Below the pieces are notes generated by a model. That model saw only the letters and a list, made by a program, of their open reading frames with translations, did not search any database and was not told the origin of the DNA. Positions 12,158-22,967 of a DNA stretch of 64,000 nt are shown piece after piece. A program made the translations under genes and the position numbers. Every line of letters starts with the position of its first letter. Position 1 is the first letter of the stretch. The DNA lies in assembly GCA_030847615.1 (NCBI GenBank), contig JAUMIR010000004.1, forward strand, positions 87,203,001-87,267,000. Direction: 5' to 3'. This stretch comes from Gambelia wislizenii (lineage: Eukaryota > Chordata > Lepidosauria > Squamata > Crotaphytidae).

Positions 12158-12239
12158 CAGGCGTCTCTGGCATGATGACCTCCAGATGTTGAGTTTGGTA
12201 AGGATTGTAGTCCAGTATATCTGGAGGGTTGAACAAAGC
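12158..12239. mobile_element. 82-bp hAT-type MITE with target-site duplication
   Basis: Flanked by TGATTTAAAG at 12148-12157 and 12240-12249 (10 identical bases, containing an 8-bp hAT-sized duplication). The body has CCTCCAGATGTTG on the left and a partial inverted match, ATATCTGGAGGG, on the right, plus the GATTGTAGTCCAGT block. Related sequence occurs at 23478-23580 and 38930-39005. No coding capacity. Confidence 0.65.
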
Positions 12240-12559
12240 TGATTTAAAGTTACGGGTAAGCATAGAAGGGGTAAGCAACTATAGCTGAGAAGCATTGGCC
12301 AATTTTTGTACACCCATAGCAGGTTTTACCACCCCATTGACTCCTGTTCATCTACAGAGATTTCATTGCATGAGGGGGAAGAATTGACTTTGTAGGGTGT
12401 TTTGAGTTTATCTATCTAACACTCAAGGGAGCAGTGACTGAAATTTTCTGACCATATTGGAGAATTTTTTTCACCTAAAAGAATTTAGACATTCAGAGGC
12501 TTGGAGGGGGCTTTGAAGGAGCTGGGGCCTTGGAGACACCAAAAAAAAAAAAAAAAAGG

Positions 12560-12732
12560 GTTTGTGTGTGTTGGATTATGACTGTAGAGGCCAGGGATCA
12601 AATCCCTGCTCAGCCCTGAAAACCCACTGGGTGACCTTGGAATCACACACCTAGCCCTCAGAAAACCCTGCGATAGGTCCGCCTTAGGGGCACCATTAGT
12701 TGGAAATGACTGGAAGGCACACCACCACCACC
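12560..12732 (+). mobile_element. tRNA-derived SINE with MIR-like core
   Basis: Contains GGATTATGACTGTAGAGGCC, a degenerate B-box (GGGATCAAATCCC), the core ACCCACTGGGTGACCTTGG and the tail GAAATGACTGGAAGGCACAC. The same modules appear in fuller form at 27269-27512. The 5' part of the tRNA-like head is missing or decayed. An A-run lies just upstream at 12541-12557. Confidence 0.7.
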
Positions 12733-13409
12733 ATTGTGTCTCAAGCTAAACTCAGATTCATTGTGAAAGCAGAATAGATGTTGATAATCTGTTCAGTATC
12801 ATTCCTCGATGACTGTTTCTTTAACCAATTTTTTTTTAATAAATAGAAAATGGGACAATGTATTTCAATTACTCCCAAGCCCAGTATGATCAAGAATCTA
12901 AACCAGTGGGTTCAGATGATAAAAAGGAGATTTTATCTAAATGTTGAGCTCACTGAGTAAAGGTGGGATACACATGCAATAAACAAACAAGGAAGAACCT
13001 TCTGATAACATGAACTCTTCAACAGTGGAACAGACTGATTTAGAAAGACTGGATCCCTGTGAGTCCCTCCTTCATTAAATGTTTAAGTAGAGGGTGAATG
13101 AACACCTATCAATAATTCTATAGAACCTAATTACTTCATTCACAGGGGGCTGGACTAGATGAACCTTATGATTGCTTTATTCTGCCAGCTACAGACAAAA
13201 CACTAAAAACAGTTATAGTTCAAAGTATACTAGGTTTCTAATAGTTCTTTGGAACCCAGTGGAAACTTCACCTACCATCTACAATTGATGCATTTTTTAC
13301 AGAAGGATACTTAAATAACCTGCAGCCTCCAGAAGCTGTACTTTTTGATAATGGATGAAAAGCCATAAACACTTTACATAGTATACAGACATAATTGTTC
13401 TAGGCGTTT
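12733..13409. other. no gene seen
   Basis: Non-coding; no repeat family recognised. Confidence 0.4.
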
Positions 13410-13429
13410 ACATGATTACAGGTCATTGT

Positions 13430-13850
13430 TCACAGCTTTTATTCAATCCCAGCAAGGCAACCATTTCCCCATGCCTCTGAGCTGGCAACGCCTTTGTGAA
13501 TATGTCAGCAAGATTTTCCTCTGACATACAATACTGTAATGTCATTACTTCCTCCTGTATCATTTGCCTTTCATTTGTTTATTACACTTCTTTCTGGTTT
13601 TTCTGTTCTTTGTGTACCCCTCGGGCCTTACATCATTCTGGTCCCTTGGCAAGTTACCATCAATTGGTCCATTTTTCACATTCACTGGGTCATACACAGG
13701 TACTACAGCATTCCCGCACTCGTGCACCCCCATTGGGCAGTTATACATGTCTGCTTCACAACTTACACCGTCACATGTAACATCACTCACATTTAGGTAC
13801 CCTAAAGAATTCTTGTTCACCATTTTCTCCCTTACAAAACTTGGGAATTA
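13430..13850 (-). pseudogene. Ty1/copia-type retrotransposon fragment (RNase H end)
   Basis: On the minus strand, about 13560 to 13440 reads through a segment containing SEENLADIFTKALP followed by a LLGLNKS-like end and a stop. (E)NLADIFTK.LP is the hallmark of the C-terminal end of copia-type RNase H. Upstream on the same strand (13823-13560, another frame) is an 87-codon frame ending in a basic patch; it may be part of the same polyprotein but I cannot place it. No LTR or RT motif was found, so this is a short decayed piece. Confidence is good for the RNase H end and low for the upstream frame. Confidence 0.6.
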
Positions 13851-13929
13851 GATAGAATGGTTGACATCTTCCTCACTACTAGCCTCGCTCCTCACCTCAT
13901 CTTTGACCTTTATTCTAGGCTGCATTAAT

Positions 13930-14492
13930 AGGAGCATAGTGTATAGATGAGGGGAAATAATAGTGCCACTCTATTCTGCTTTGGTCAGATCTCACCTGGA
14001 ATTCTGTGTCCAGTTCTGGGCACCACAATTCAGGAAGGATATTGAGAAGCTAGAATGTGTCCAGAGGAGGGTGACCAAAGTGATGGGAGGTCTGGAAGCC
14101 ATGCCCTATGAGGAGCAGCTTAGGGAGCTGAGTATGTTTAGTCTGGATAAGAGAAGGTTGAGAGGTGACATGATAGCCATGTTTAAAAATTTGAAGGGAT
14201 GCCATACAAGCTTGTTTTCTGCTGCTCCAGAGATTAGGACATGGAGCAGTGGGTTCAAACTACAGGAAAAGAGATTCCACCTAAACATTAGGAAGAACTT
14301 CCTGACAGTAAGCGCTGTTCGGAAGTGGAATGTGCTGCCTGGGAGTGTGGTGGAGTCTCCTTCTTTGGAGGTTTTTAAACAGAGGCTGGATGGCTATCTG
14401 TTGGGAATGATTTGACTGTGTATTCCTGCATGGCAGGGGGTTGGACTGGATGGCCCTTGTGGTCTCTTCCAGCTCTATGATTCTATGATATA
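13930..14492 (+). mobile_element. CR1 LINE 3' end
   Basis: An open frame at 13963-14415 (150 codons) gives the conserved CR1 ORF2 C-terminus: [16 protein letters not shown], then KLECVQRRVTK, and a KRRLRGDMIAMFKNLKG block, ending in WNVLPGSVVESPSLEVFKQRLD. It is followed by a short 3'UTR (TTGGACTGGATGGCCCTTG) and the CR1 terminal octamer repeat CTATGATTCTATGATA near 14474-14489. The element is 5'-truncated and lacks the catalytic part of RT. The related minus-strand copy is at 49331-50375. Confidence 0.9.
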
Positions 14493-16206
14493 CATTCATT
14501 ATATTCAGAACTCTGGACTTACTTGGCTCCAGTTTGTGACAGGATACCACTAAAACAGCAACAAGAGAATATTCACATTATTTTAACAACCTTCAGTGCC
14601 ATAAGTGTGAAATAAGCCCACTTAGGTTTGTATTGACCTTCCAAAAGGATTGTGAAACTTAAGTGTAAAGCTGATTTAATCCTGATTGGAAATGCCAGCA
14701 GGAGTAATTCTTCTCCTATAACATCCAAAACCCACAAAACAGTGATAGCTTTATTGGGCCAAAAAAAAAAATGCACAAACCGAGTTTGGATGCATTTACG
14801 ATCGATGTCATCACTAACTAGCTAATTGAATTAGAGGGAGGGAGGTGGAGGAAAGAGCCCTCTGGACACTCCAGATCTCCTAAACCATTGGCCTATAATT
14901 ATGCAAAGTTTGCAAGCTACCTTAGGTCATCAGGAGCTGAAGGACAGAGCTGTATGGGCCATCTAGCTTGCCCTTTGCCCCCTATCTAGCTTGCTGCACT
15001 TTTGTGCAGTTGAGAACGTTCTCCAGTTGTCACTGTTGAAGTTTGATCCATCTGCTTCTGGTGTTGTCTAATGTATATGAAAGGGGTGGTGGTGCCAGCA
15101 TGTCCTTTAGGAAAATATGTTTGGCTGATCTGGCAAGCCTTTGTTTGTGGGGACTGGAAACATTGCTCGTGAATGAATCCAACTTTTTTGTTCAGCAGCT
15201 ATCTGCCTGTTTAGTTTAATTTTATCAGCTATTCCTTTGCTGTCATTAATTACATATAGCTAGCATTATTGATGACATACGCAGTGTTAAGAAAAAATGT
15301 TGAAGAATGTTATTCTACCCCTCTAAACTTTTCTGTAGATGTTGGTCTCAAGTGCATTATTGTAGTACATGGGTTGAAGTTCATGGCTGGATTGTCAATT
15401 TGAAAGGGTCTGTCTGAAATACACTATATTTAATATACTCTTTGGCACCCAAAAATATTAACATATTGGTTGCACAATACTTTTAACCTCCTTAGGAGAG
15501 CAATCTTTTCTTCCTCTAAGGTATTTTCCTTGATGTGGTCCAGTTTATTAGCTGTAGGCTTGTATTCAAACTGGCTGGGAATGTCTTTGTGACAGTTTAA
15601 TAAAGACTGAGATCCATAGTGATTAATAGGCCTAGACAAATAAATATCCCTAGATTGTTAAAGAGTAAAATGGCTTGAGAAACTATAAATGACTGTCCAA
15701 GTGTGTGGCTAGAATGGGGATAATGAAGCTGTACTGAGCAACTGGGGCTGACATCTGTAGTTGTGTTGCAAGCTTAATTTTGCTTGTGGCACTTTGGAAT
15801 ATTAACTTTATCTCATTTGGAAAAGTTTAACGAGGTTGTCAATAACTCCAGTGACTTTGGATATAATTGTGCCTTTTATGATAGAAAGCTCTTACATTCC
15901 TGGTTTGGCATGAGTCAAAGGAGCCGTAGTTACTTGGGGATATAATTCTTTCTAGGATTGGTACAGGAGACTTTTTGGAATTTGAGACTATAAAGCAACC
16001 TTAAAAGCAACCTAGGGAAAGATTTTTTGTTTGTTTATATAGGTGGATATTTTTTAATATGCATTCTGAATAGACAGCAAGATACATTTTTTTGCCATGG
16101 GGGGGTTATTTCCTAAAGTGAAAAGATACTCCTAGTATTTTTTTTTTCAGTGCCTTAATATTCTTTCTGTAGTGATGCTTTCCCAACATGTCCAGGCAGT
16201 CTTTCA
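14493..16206. other. no gene seen
   Basis: Unique-looking, AT-rich. No exon, RNA gene or recognised transposon was found; an A-run is at 14761-14770. Confidence 0.45.
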
Positions 16207-16207
16207 A

Positions 16208-16245
<38 letters not shown>
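16207..16245. repeat. (CA)n microsatellite
   Basis: About 19 uninterrupted CA dinucleotides. Confidence 0.97.
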
Positions 16246-16249
<4 letters not shown>

Positions 16250-16270
16250 TGGGCCACAGGCTTTGGGACC

Positions 16271-16307
<37 letters not shown>

Positions 16308-16500
16308 TCTTACCTGCCTCTCCCAGTGATTGAGGTTGGGAACAACGCATCAACACATAAACATAATATTAGTTAAAAACACATTTCAGTTAAAACATAT
16401 CAATTTAAAAAACAGATAAGACTAAGACATTTTAAAACAATCAATACACAGCTTAAAATACATACTTTAAAATCATCTGGATAGGCCTGCCTATACATAT
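16271..16500 (-). mobile_element. L2-like LINE 3'UTR fragment with (TAA)n tail
   Basis: Starts with about 12 TTA units (the reverse complement of a TAA tail), then CTTACCTGCCTCTCCCAGTG and a long A-rich stretch of AAAACA-type words, ending near GGATAGGCCTGCCTATAC. The same layout (TAA-type tail, then A-rich 3'UTR) follows the L2-like ORF at 45714-46050 and recurs at 51295-51610. No coding part retained. Confidence 0.6.
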
Positions 16501-18235
16501 ACATGCTGTTCTCTATGTGGGGGATTTTGCGGCTGCAGTTGCTGCTTTCTGTGTTGATCCCCATACGGGAGATCCACGCACTTCCTTGCGGCTCAGCTGG
16601 GCTGTAATGGGAGTTTTCCCTTAGCTCTCAAAATTGCTGCTCTTATCAGTGGCAGGCAAACAATAATCTTAGTGGAGATTATACTTACCCACCAATCATT
16701 CCTGTTCCTGGGCAGCCAGGGAGTGATCTTTAAATCGCTCCATCTCTGTCCATTGAGATACATGTTGAAGATCTGTTTGGAATCCTGTTGGCGCACTATT
16801 CCAGCATCCCTATGTCAGCATAGGTGGTGGTTGGAAAAGGAAGAAGGCCATGGTTCGAGTAGCTGCAAAAAAGTAAAGCATTGAAGAAATATGTGTTTGG
16901 AGCTGGCTAATTTTACAATATTTGCCTTCCTTCACCACCACTGTGTGATCCTGAAAAAGTGCAGCCATTAGCATAGTGCACCACCAGAATTCCAGTATGT
17001 TTGGGGTAGAACAGGACTGGGGAGTGGTACCCATCTGAACTTATACCACATGTGCCTTTAAGGCTGAAAAAATTGTTCACCCTTGATATAATGGATGGAA
17101 CAGAGTCCAGGACCATGTCCAAGGGCCAAATTATATTTTTAAGAAATTTAAAATTTTAATTTAAATCATTTTCATTATCTAGGCATGTCAAATCTCATTG
17201 TCTAGAACAGCCATATATGAATTCTGTGATGACTGAGAGGTGTGGAGAGATTTCCTACAACTGACCTCTGTTCTGAATTGTTTTGCTTCCTGTATTTATT
17301 CTCAGGCTTTGTGGTGCATTTCAGAGAAGTTACTCCATGATTGTTCACTGGGGCATCAGTTATATTAAAGATGGTGGTACCAAATATTAGTACAGGTAGA
17401 AATGGGAACCCACAAAAACAGATGTGCAGTTGCCATAGTAACTGCACACCCGAGAGATTACTCTGATTCCTTATAATTGGAAGCTAGGGGGAAAAGTTTG
17501 CTTCAGGTTTGCTAATGTGACAGTTGTGATGTGGATTACATAGGATTAGTCTATTGACTTTAAAACTACCCCCTAGATAATTGTTAAATGTGAGAAATCA
17601 GGGTTTTTAGAATGAGGAACAAAAAACCCAAGCAGATTGAGTCATGCTGCAATTGGCTGCTTAAAAGTACTTCATTCTCCTCAGGCCTAGCAGAAACATT
17701 AACCATCCAACCACAGTGCCTTTTATTAGAATGGAAGGTCTTATATATTCATCCTTTACCATAGTATTATAAAAGAGGCTGAGTTTTACAAAGTGAATGA
17801 AGGAAACAGTGTTGCCCTTGTGATATAGAAATGTCAACTGCCTCCATTCTCACACTGGCTGGTAGAAGGTTGTGGTAATTTGGTTAATTTTGCTCTGTAA
17901 ATAGTAACTTCTCAAGGCATGTAGCCCTGTCACGCAACAAAAGAATAGCCAGACAAGCGATTCATTGTTCCTGCTTTCCTCCATTCCTGTTGGAAAATTA
18001 AAGTCCAAAATAGTATTTGAGAACTGTTTCCTTTTCCGATTTCTAAACTCATACAGTGGTAAAGAGGTATGTAAGAGGCCAGATGTCCCTTCAGACAATT
18101 GGATGTTCTCCCATTCTGATTTAAGCAGCCTTTTATGTTCTTATTGCTGTTCTTAATCATTTGAGAAAAAGAAATGATAAATGGATTAAGTTGACGTGGC
18201 TTAGAAACATCTTGACTATAATTTTTCTTTCACAG
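16501..18235. other. no gene seen
   Basis: Non-coding. Short frames on both strands near 16600-17120 show no domain. The last 30 bases form the pyrimidine-rich acceptor of the candidate exon. Confidence 0.4.
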
Positions 18236-18328
18236 GCCTCCAGAGCTAGCATCAAAGTACGCTAACATCTCAGAAGGGGTTTGCAAGCCTGGGTATGCAT
18301 CTGCACTCATGACTTCCATTTTCCCAAA
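18236..18328 (+). CDS. candidate internal coding exon (93 bp) of an unidentified gene
   Basis: A pyrimidine tract ending in TTTTTCTTTCACAG precedes base 18236, and AAAGTAAGT follows at 18326-18334, a consensus donor. Of the three plus frames only one is open across the whole exon. It starts after one base and leaves two, so the exon is phase-symmetric (2-2) and could be a skippable cassette. The 30 full codons begin PPELASKYAN and end MTSIFPK, with a GYASALMT block between; there is one Cys and no low-complexity sequence. I do not recognise the family. No neighbouring exon was found in the window, which would fit long introns. It might also be a chance match within an old repeat. Confidence 0.5.
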
Positions 18329-19269
18329 GTAAGTGACTTGTTCCCTCAGATTTATGCTTTATAATCTTACTCTTATATCACAATATTTATCTAAAACATG
18401 CTACATCTCTGATGATGAGTGACATACTGTCATAATTTAAATGGATTCTGGGCCTGTGCAGTGCTTTTTTTTTAGTGAACAGGGAAGGATATATGTTTGA
18501 TGGGGCAATAAACCTTTAGATTGAGAAATGAACAGTCTCTCTTAAAATGTAAGTGTAGTATTATCTTTGTTCTTATAGATGGAAAACAAGCTGCTTTCTA
18601 TGAAACCACAATTCAGCTAGCATATTTTGAGAGGTTTCAAGCGTCACTACCTAATTTTTGAGGGACATTGGCATATTTAATGTCTAAAAGTGTGCCTTAG
18701 AGCAGAGATGAATAGCATCAATATCTGTAACTTGAATGAAAACTATGCTGGTTCCTATATTCATATACGTTATTTGATTTTAAAAAAATATATAATTACC
18801 ATCCTTTACAGTCTTTATTAAAAGCATTTGTGCCTGAATAGTCATGTAATGTTTCTCCTCTTTCCCAGTTTTCTTTTCATATATTTCTCATCCTTTGAGA
18901 TTACAAGTTGTAATTGCAAAATTATATCACCTTGTCCATTGTAGGTAGTTAAAAATACATCTTTATTTGATTACTCAGCAGTTGATGACTGGCAGCTTAA
19001 TGTGTGAATAGATTTAGTTGAAAAGTCTTGTATTTGAAGTGACAGAAAAAATCTGTCTGTGGCTGTGGTTATGTTCCAGTGCATAAGCTCTGGCTGGCTG
19101 AAATTTTCCAACCCACAGAGAAAGGGTTGAAAAGGATTTGAAGGTGTAATTTCATAATGATACTTCAGGACTATACTGTGTGAAAAGCTTCAGTCCGCTA
19201 TAAGTGATCAATGAACAATGTTCACATCTGAGAATCAGAAGACTGTTTTGACTACAATTAAAACAAACT
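18329..19269. other. no gene seen (putative intron)
   Basis: AT-rich non-coding sequence downstream of the candidate donor site. Confidence 0.4.
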
Positions 19270-19333
19270 GAGGGTGCGGCTATACGATCATAAAAAAATC
19301 CGTATGGGGTGCAAAAAATACGAACAGCCTGTC

Positions 19334-19351
19334 GTTCGTATGCATACGAAC
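19334..19351. repeat. perfect 18-bp palindrome
   Basis: GTTCGTATGCATACGAAC equals its own reverse complement. It lies in the left subterminal region of the CpG-rich MITE and joins two inverted copies of its TTCGTATG word. Confidence 0.9.
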
Positions 19352-19563
19352 CGGCTATACAATTTACAACCCCCCTAAACTCCGTATGACTCCCTCTTCC
19401 CGAAGCTGGCTGGAGCGTGCAGTTTTAAATCTCCTGCTGCTTTTTTTTTTTTAAATAAGGTTCCTGCTTTGCGGACAGTTGGTTTTCCGTATTTACAATA
19501 TAAAATAAAAATAAATAAACATATAAATTAATGGACTTACCGGACTCTCGCTAGCTGGGAAAC

Positions 19564-19631
19564 CAACATGGCGGCCGCTCCCAATTCCCCTCCGTGCTAG
19601 CCTCACCCCTTGTACTCGGCCAGCCAATCAG
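19564..19631 (+). promoter_or_regulatory. YY1-like site and CCAAT box inside MITE
   Basis: CAACATGGCGGCCGC at 19564-19578 matches the AANATGGCGGC core of the YY1 consensus and includes a NotI-type GCGGCCGC. CAGCCAATCAG at 19621-19631 is a canonical CCAAT element. Both are sequence matches; promoter activity is inference. Confidence 0.45.
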
Positions 19632-20164
19632 ATTACCCTGCCTGTTCGTATGTGTGCGAATGGACCGTACAGACCCGTCAGCCATCCGAATGGCGTACAG
19701 ATTTCTCTTCATGATCCGCTTTCCCTTCTGAACGCCGCGTGTGCGTATTTCAGGGTGGGAATCCGCCCCCCCTCTTTTGCATTCGTGTGCATCCGAACGG
19801 CCATTTGTACCGAAGTGCGAACTTCCACACGCCGTACGTATTATTTAAATCGTGTAGACGGGACCTGAATAATGTTAGTGGGATAGATTGAACGTGCTCT
19901 TTCTGTTTCTCTTACCTCCTTCTCTGTTTGACTGTTAGGCCAACAACTCTGCTTCATAAAAAAGTTGTTATTCCTCTGTTTAGAGGACCTGACCTCTACA
20001 ATTTTTTATACATAATGTGAGAACTACATACCCACTCTTGCCATGGAATAAAAAGACTTTGAACCCACTGGCCCCATCATCTTAATTATGCTCCTCTCAA
20101 CTTACAGACAAAAAAAGTTAGCTTTGGACATTTCTGAGGTAGGCTTTCTGTCATTTTTTTCCCT

Positions 20165-20342
20165 GGGCTGTGAGGCCATGTTCTGGAAGAGTTTATTCCT
20201 GATGTTTCACCTGCATCTGTGGCTGGCATCTGTGCTCCCCATACTGCATACTGTGACAGGCATCAACTTCTCTGAAGATGCCAGCCACAGATTCAGGCAA
20301 AACATCAGGAATAAACTCTTCCAGAACATGGCCTCACAGCCC
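20165..20342. repeat. fold-back element with 67-bp arms
   Basis: Arms 20165-20231 and 20276-20342 are inverted copies with 3 mismatches in 67 positions, separated by 44 bases. Arms start at GGGCTGTGAGGCCATG and meet near GGCTGGCATCT / AGATGCCAGCC. The open frame crossing it (20088-20381) is a product of the inverted repeat. The family is not named with confidence; similar short fold-backs are often transposon termini. Confidence 0.85.
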
Positions 20343-21066
20343 AGAAAAAAACCACAGAAAACCTATGGACACCGGCTGTGAAAGCCTTCAACTTCACATT
20401 TCTGAGCTAGTTGAAAACTTTAAGATCCAGGGCTATTCCCATTGTTTCTCATCTGGTAAGTGTGTAATTTGTAGGTGTCTCAGCCCATTACCATGGAAGG
20501 GGTTGCCCTCCAATAACTACTCCTCTCTTGTGTGTGCTGTCATATTTTGAACCATTGTTCATTACCTCTTTTTAGGAGCCAATCCTGCTAAGACCCAGTC
20601 TTGTTCCATTACTACTTTTCTTGTATCCCTTTCCTGGTCAGTTTACAGTGAATGGGAGGACAAGACCATTTACTGCTCCACCTCAGATAGCAACCACCTT
20701 GGACCAGCCCTGCCAGCTTCTATGCATGTTTCAAATTGTCTTCACATTTTTAATCTGAACAATAACTCTTGAGTAATGCTTGTTCTTTGTGCATTGTTTT
20801 GTGACTCCATATATATCAACATCAATCTTGTGGGGTTTCTTGCTTATGACATTTATTTCAAAGAGTAAATCATGCTATAGGGAAGTTTTAAGTTGCTTAT
20901 TTCTGTAGCAATTTCACCTGCCTCTATCTTTGCTGTGCCAGGAGCTGCTCCTATTAAAGCACTCTAATCTCTTACTAGAATTACACACCCTCTGCTGTTC
21001 TTCCCTGGCTGTGGATAGCCTTTATTACATCCACAAGACGTTCTTTTCATATTTTTTCTAATGTTC
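20343..21066. other. no gene seen
   Basis: Unique-looking non-coding DNA. Confidence 0.4.
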
Positions 21067-21074
21067 CTTTAGAA
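21067..21074. repeat. hAT 8-bp target duplication, left
   Basis: CTTTAGAA, matching CCTTAGAA at 23198-23205 at 7 of 8 positions. Confidence 0.55.
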
Positions 21075-21882
21075 CAGACCTGCACAACTTGGCGTTAGGT
21101 AGGGTCAAAAATTAAAATACGCTAAATTTCTAAGGGTCACACATAGTTTTTTAGCAGCTCACTTTCCAAGTAAAGTTAAGAATAAGATAGTGGAAAATGT
21201 TTATTGCTTAATCCAAAGACCATTGCAAAGAAATAAGATAGTGATGTTAATGCTTCCTTAGATGCATGGTTGCTAGCTTTTCAATAGGCTCTGCAACTGT
21301 GTCTATAATGCTGGTTGGCTTTGTGTACAGAAGAGCAGCAAGAGATCATGTTTTCCCCACTCCCTACTGGAAAAAGCTGTACCCCATGTGCCAGCCAGCC
21401 CATGGAGGGTTTTAAAGGCAAACATGAGGGTAAGCCAGCAGTTATTCCTGCTCTCGATCAGTTGGCAAACCCATAAAGTGGCAACCCAAGAGTCTGTGTG
21501 GGCAAGCCACCATGGGAACATCTTACTCTGTTTCAAAGCTATACTTGAAACTAGAGCGAGAGCAGTGAGAGCCAGAAATATAAGCAACAGCAAATGCCAG
21601 GGAATATCAAGCAAACGAGACCCATTCCACATAGCAGCCTGCGATAAAAGCCTCAGCACTCAGCACATCCTCAGAGAATCATTCACCACAGACACTCCCC
21701 TCTTTCTGGGCCTTTGATTCCCAACCTTGTTACCACAGCTTCCAGCAGCAAAGCAACTTGCCCCCCAGATGGAAAGTAAGGGAAAGCAGATGGATTTCTT
21801 TCCCCCATCCTCCAGGCAAATCTTTCAGAAAGACTTCCCCTCCCTGCACTAGACTACCTCGAGACTGACCACCTGCCACAAG

Positions 21883-22140
21883 TTGATCAGGTCGCTACAG
21901 GAGGGAAGCAGAGCACGTGTGAGAACAAGTGTAGGTGTTGGCAGAGGAAACCCACACCTTTTCCCCAGGTCCCTTTACCTGCTGTCGGGTGACAAATTGA
22001 TCAGGCAGCTGCAGGAGGGAAGCAGAGTGCAAGCGGCGGCGGGTGGAGGGGCATGCAGGGGAAACCTGCACCTTTTCCCTATGTTCCATTACATGCTGTT
22101 GGGCGAAAAATTGATCAGGCTGCTGCAGGAGGGAAGAGGA
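21883..22140. repeat. 114-bp tandem repeat, a little over two units
   Basis: TTGATCAGG occurs at 21883, 21997 and 22111, giving exactly 114-bp spacing twice. Each unit continues CTGCAGGAGGGAAG and carries an AAACC(C/T)(A/G)CACCTTTTCCC block. Confidence 0.85.
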
Positions 22141-22888
22141 GTTGGCCAAGCAGCTTCCTACTGCCTCGAGGGAAGAGGTTCTTTCCCAGTAGACTCAAAT
22201 GTAGAGCAAACAGTATGAAACCCCGAAGCCAGCACCTCCAATGTCATTCATGTGAGCTGCTCTGAGTTTGCAGCAGTGCTGCTTTCTTTTTTTAATTGGT
22301 GTTTTGGGGTTGTTTTTTTCAATAGTAAGATTGGCGGCCACCGTCGACCAATCAGAATCTAACTGGTGGCACCAGAAGAGGTAAGAAGATCCCACTCCCT
22401 CACCTTGTGAACCAGAGGGAAGGGCAGAGAAGAGTGATTAGTTATGGGGGAGAAAATTGAAAGGTGCCTATTTATATCCGCTCCTCGCAGGCTGTATGAA
22501 ATCTTTTGGCAGACTTTGTGTGGGCCACATGTTGTGCAGGCCTGCTTTAGAATAAGTATGGCCAATTTCCTTAGGGCTGTAGGCCATTTTCAGGTTGGGC
22601 AAGTGTTTGAAGGCTGCACTCTTAAGGGTCATGGCCTGCAGGGAATAAATAAAGGGAATAAAAATCCATGAAATTTAAAAGACTACTGTTCATTTATATT
22701 ATATTTTATTACATTTTAATATTTAAATTTCATTATTAAAAATACAGTCCCCATTGTTATTAACAAGGAAATCCCCATTCATTGTTAACAAATAAAGTTC
22801 CTCAGTCAGATTAAGTACTATCAAATTTATATCTATATATAAATGAACATTAAATGTACTTAATTTGACTTTAATATGACATATTAAA

Positions 22889-22931
22889 GCACGGGATGAG
22901 TCCTTCCTGAATCTTCATTTGCGAAGAGAAG

Positions 22932-22962
<31 letters not shown>
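22889..22962 (+). mobile_element. LINE 3' tail fragment ending in (GA)n
   Basis: GGATGAGTCCTTCCTGAATC and the following CTTC..GCGAAG hairpin remnant match the 3' end of the LINE at 29698-29740. Only about 47 bases of the LINE remain, followed directly by about 14 GA dinucleotides. Confidence 0.75.

Positions 22963-22967
<5 letters not shown>

Larger units (their letters stand above)
19270..19867. mobile_element. CpG-rich MITE, hAT-like ends
   Basis: About 600 bp whose CpG content contrasts sharply with its surroundings. The ends are loosely inverted: GAGGGTGCGGCTATACGAT at left, and CAGGTCCCGTCTACACGAT when the right end is read on the minus strand. The flanking 8-mers AACAAACT and AATAATGT agree at 5 of 8 positions, so the target duplication is weak. 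Many copies of a TTCGTATG/CATACGAA word cluster towards both ends, as transposase-binding subterminal repeats do. No transposase frame; the 72-codon frame near 19650-19868 shows no domain. Confidence 0.6.

Noticed and set aside
13560..13823. Cys-containing 87-codon minus-strand frame as an independent secreted protein
   Set aside because: No signal peptide or splice structure. It abuts a copia RNase H end on the same strand and is more simply retroelement remnant.
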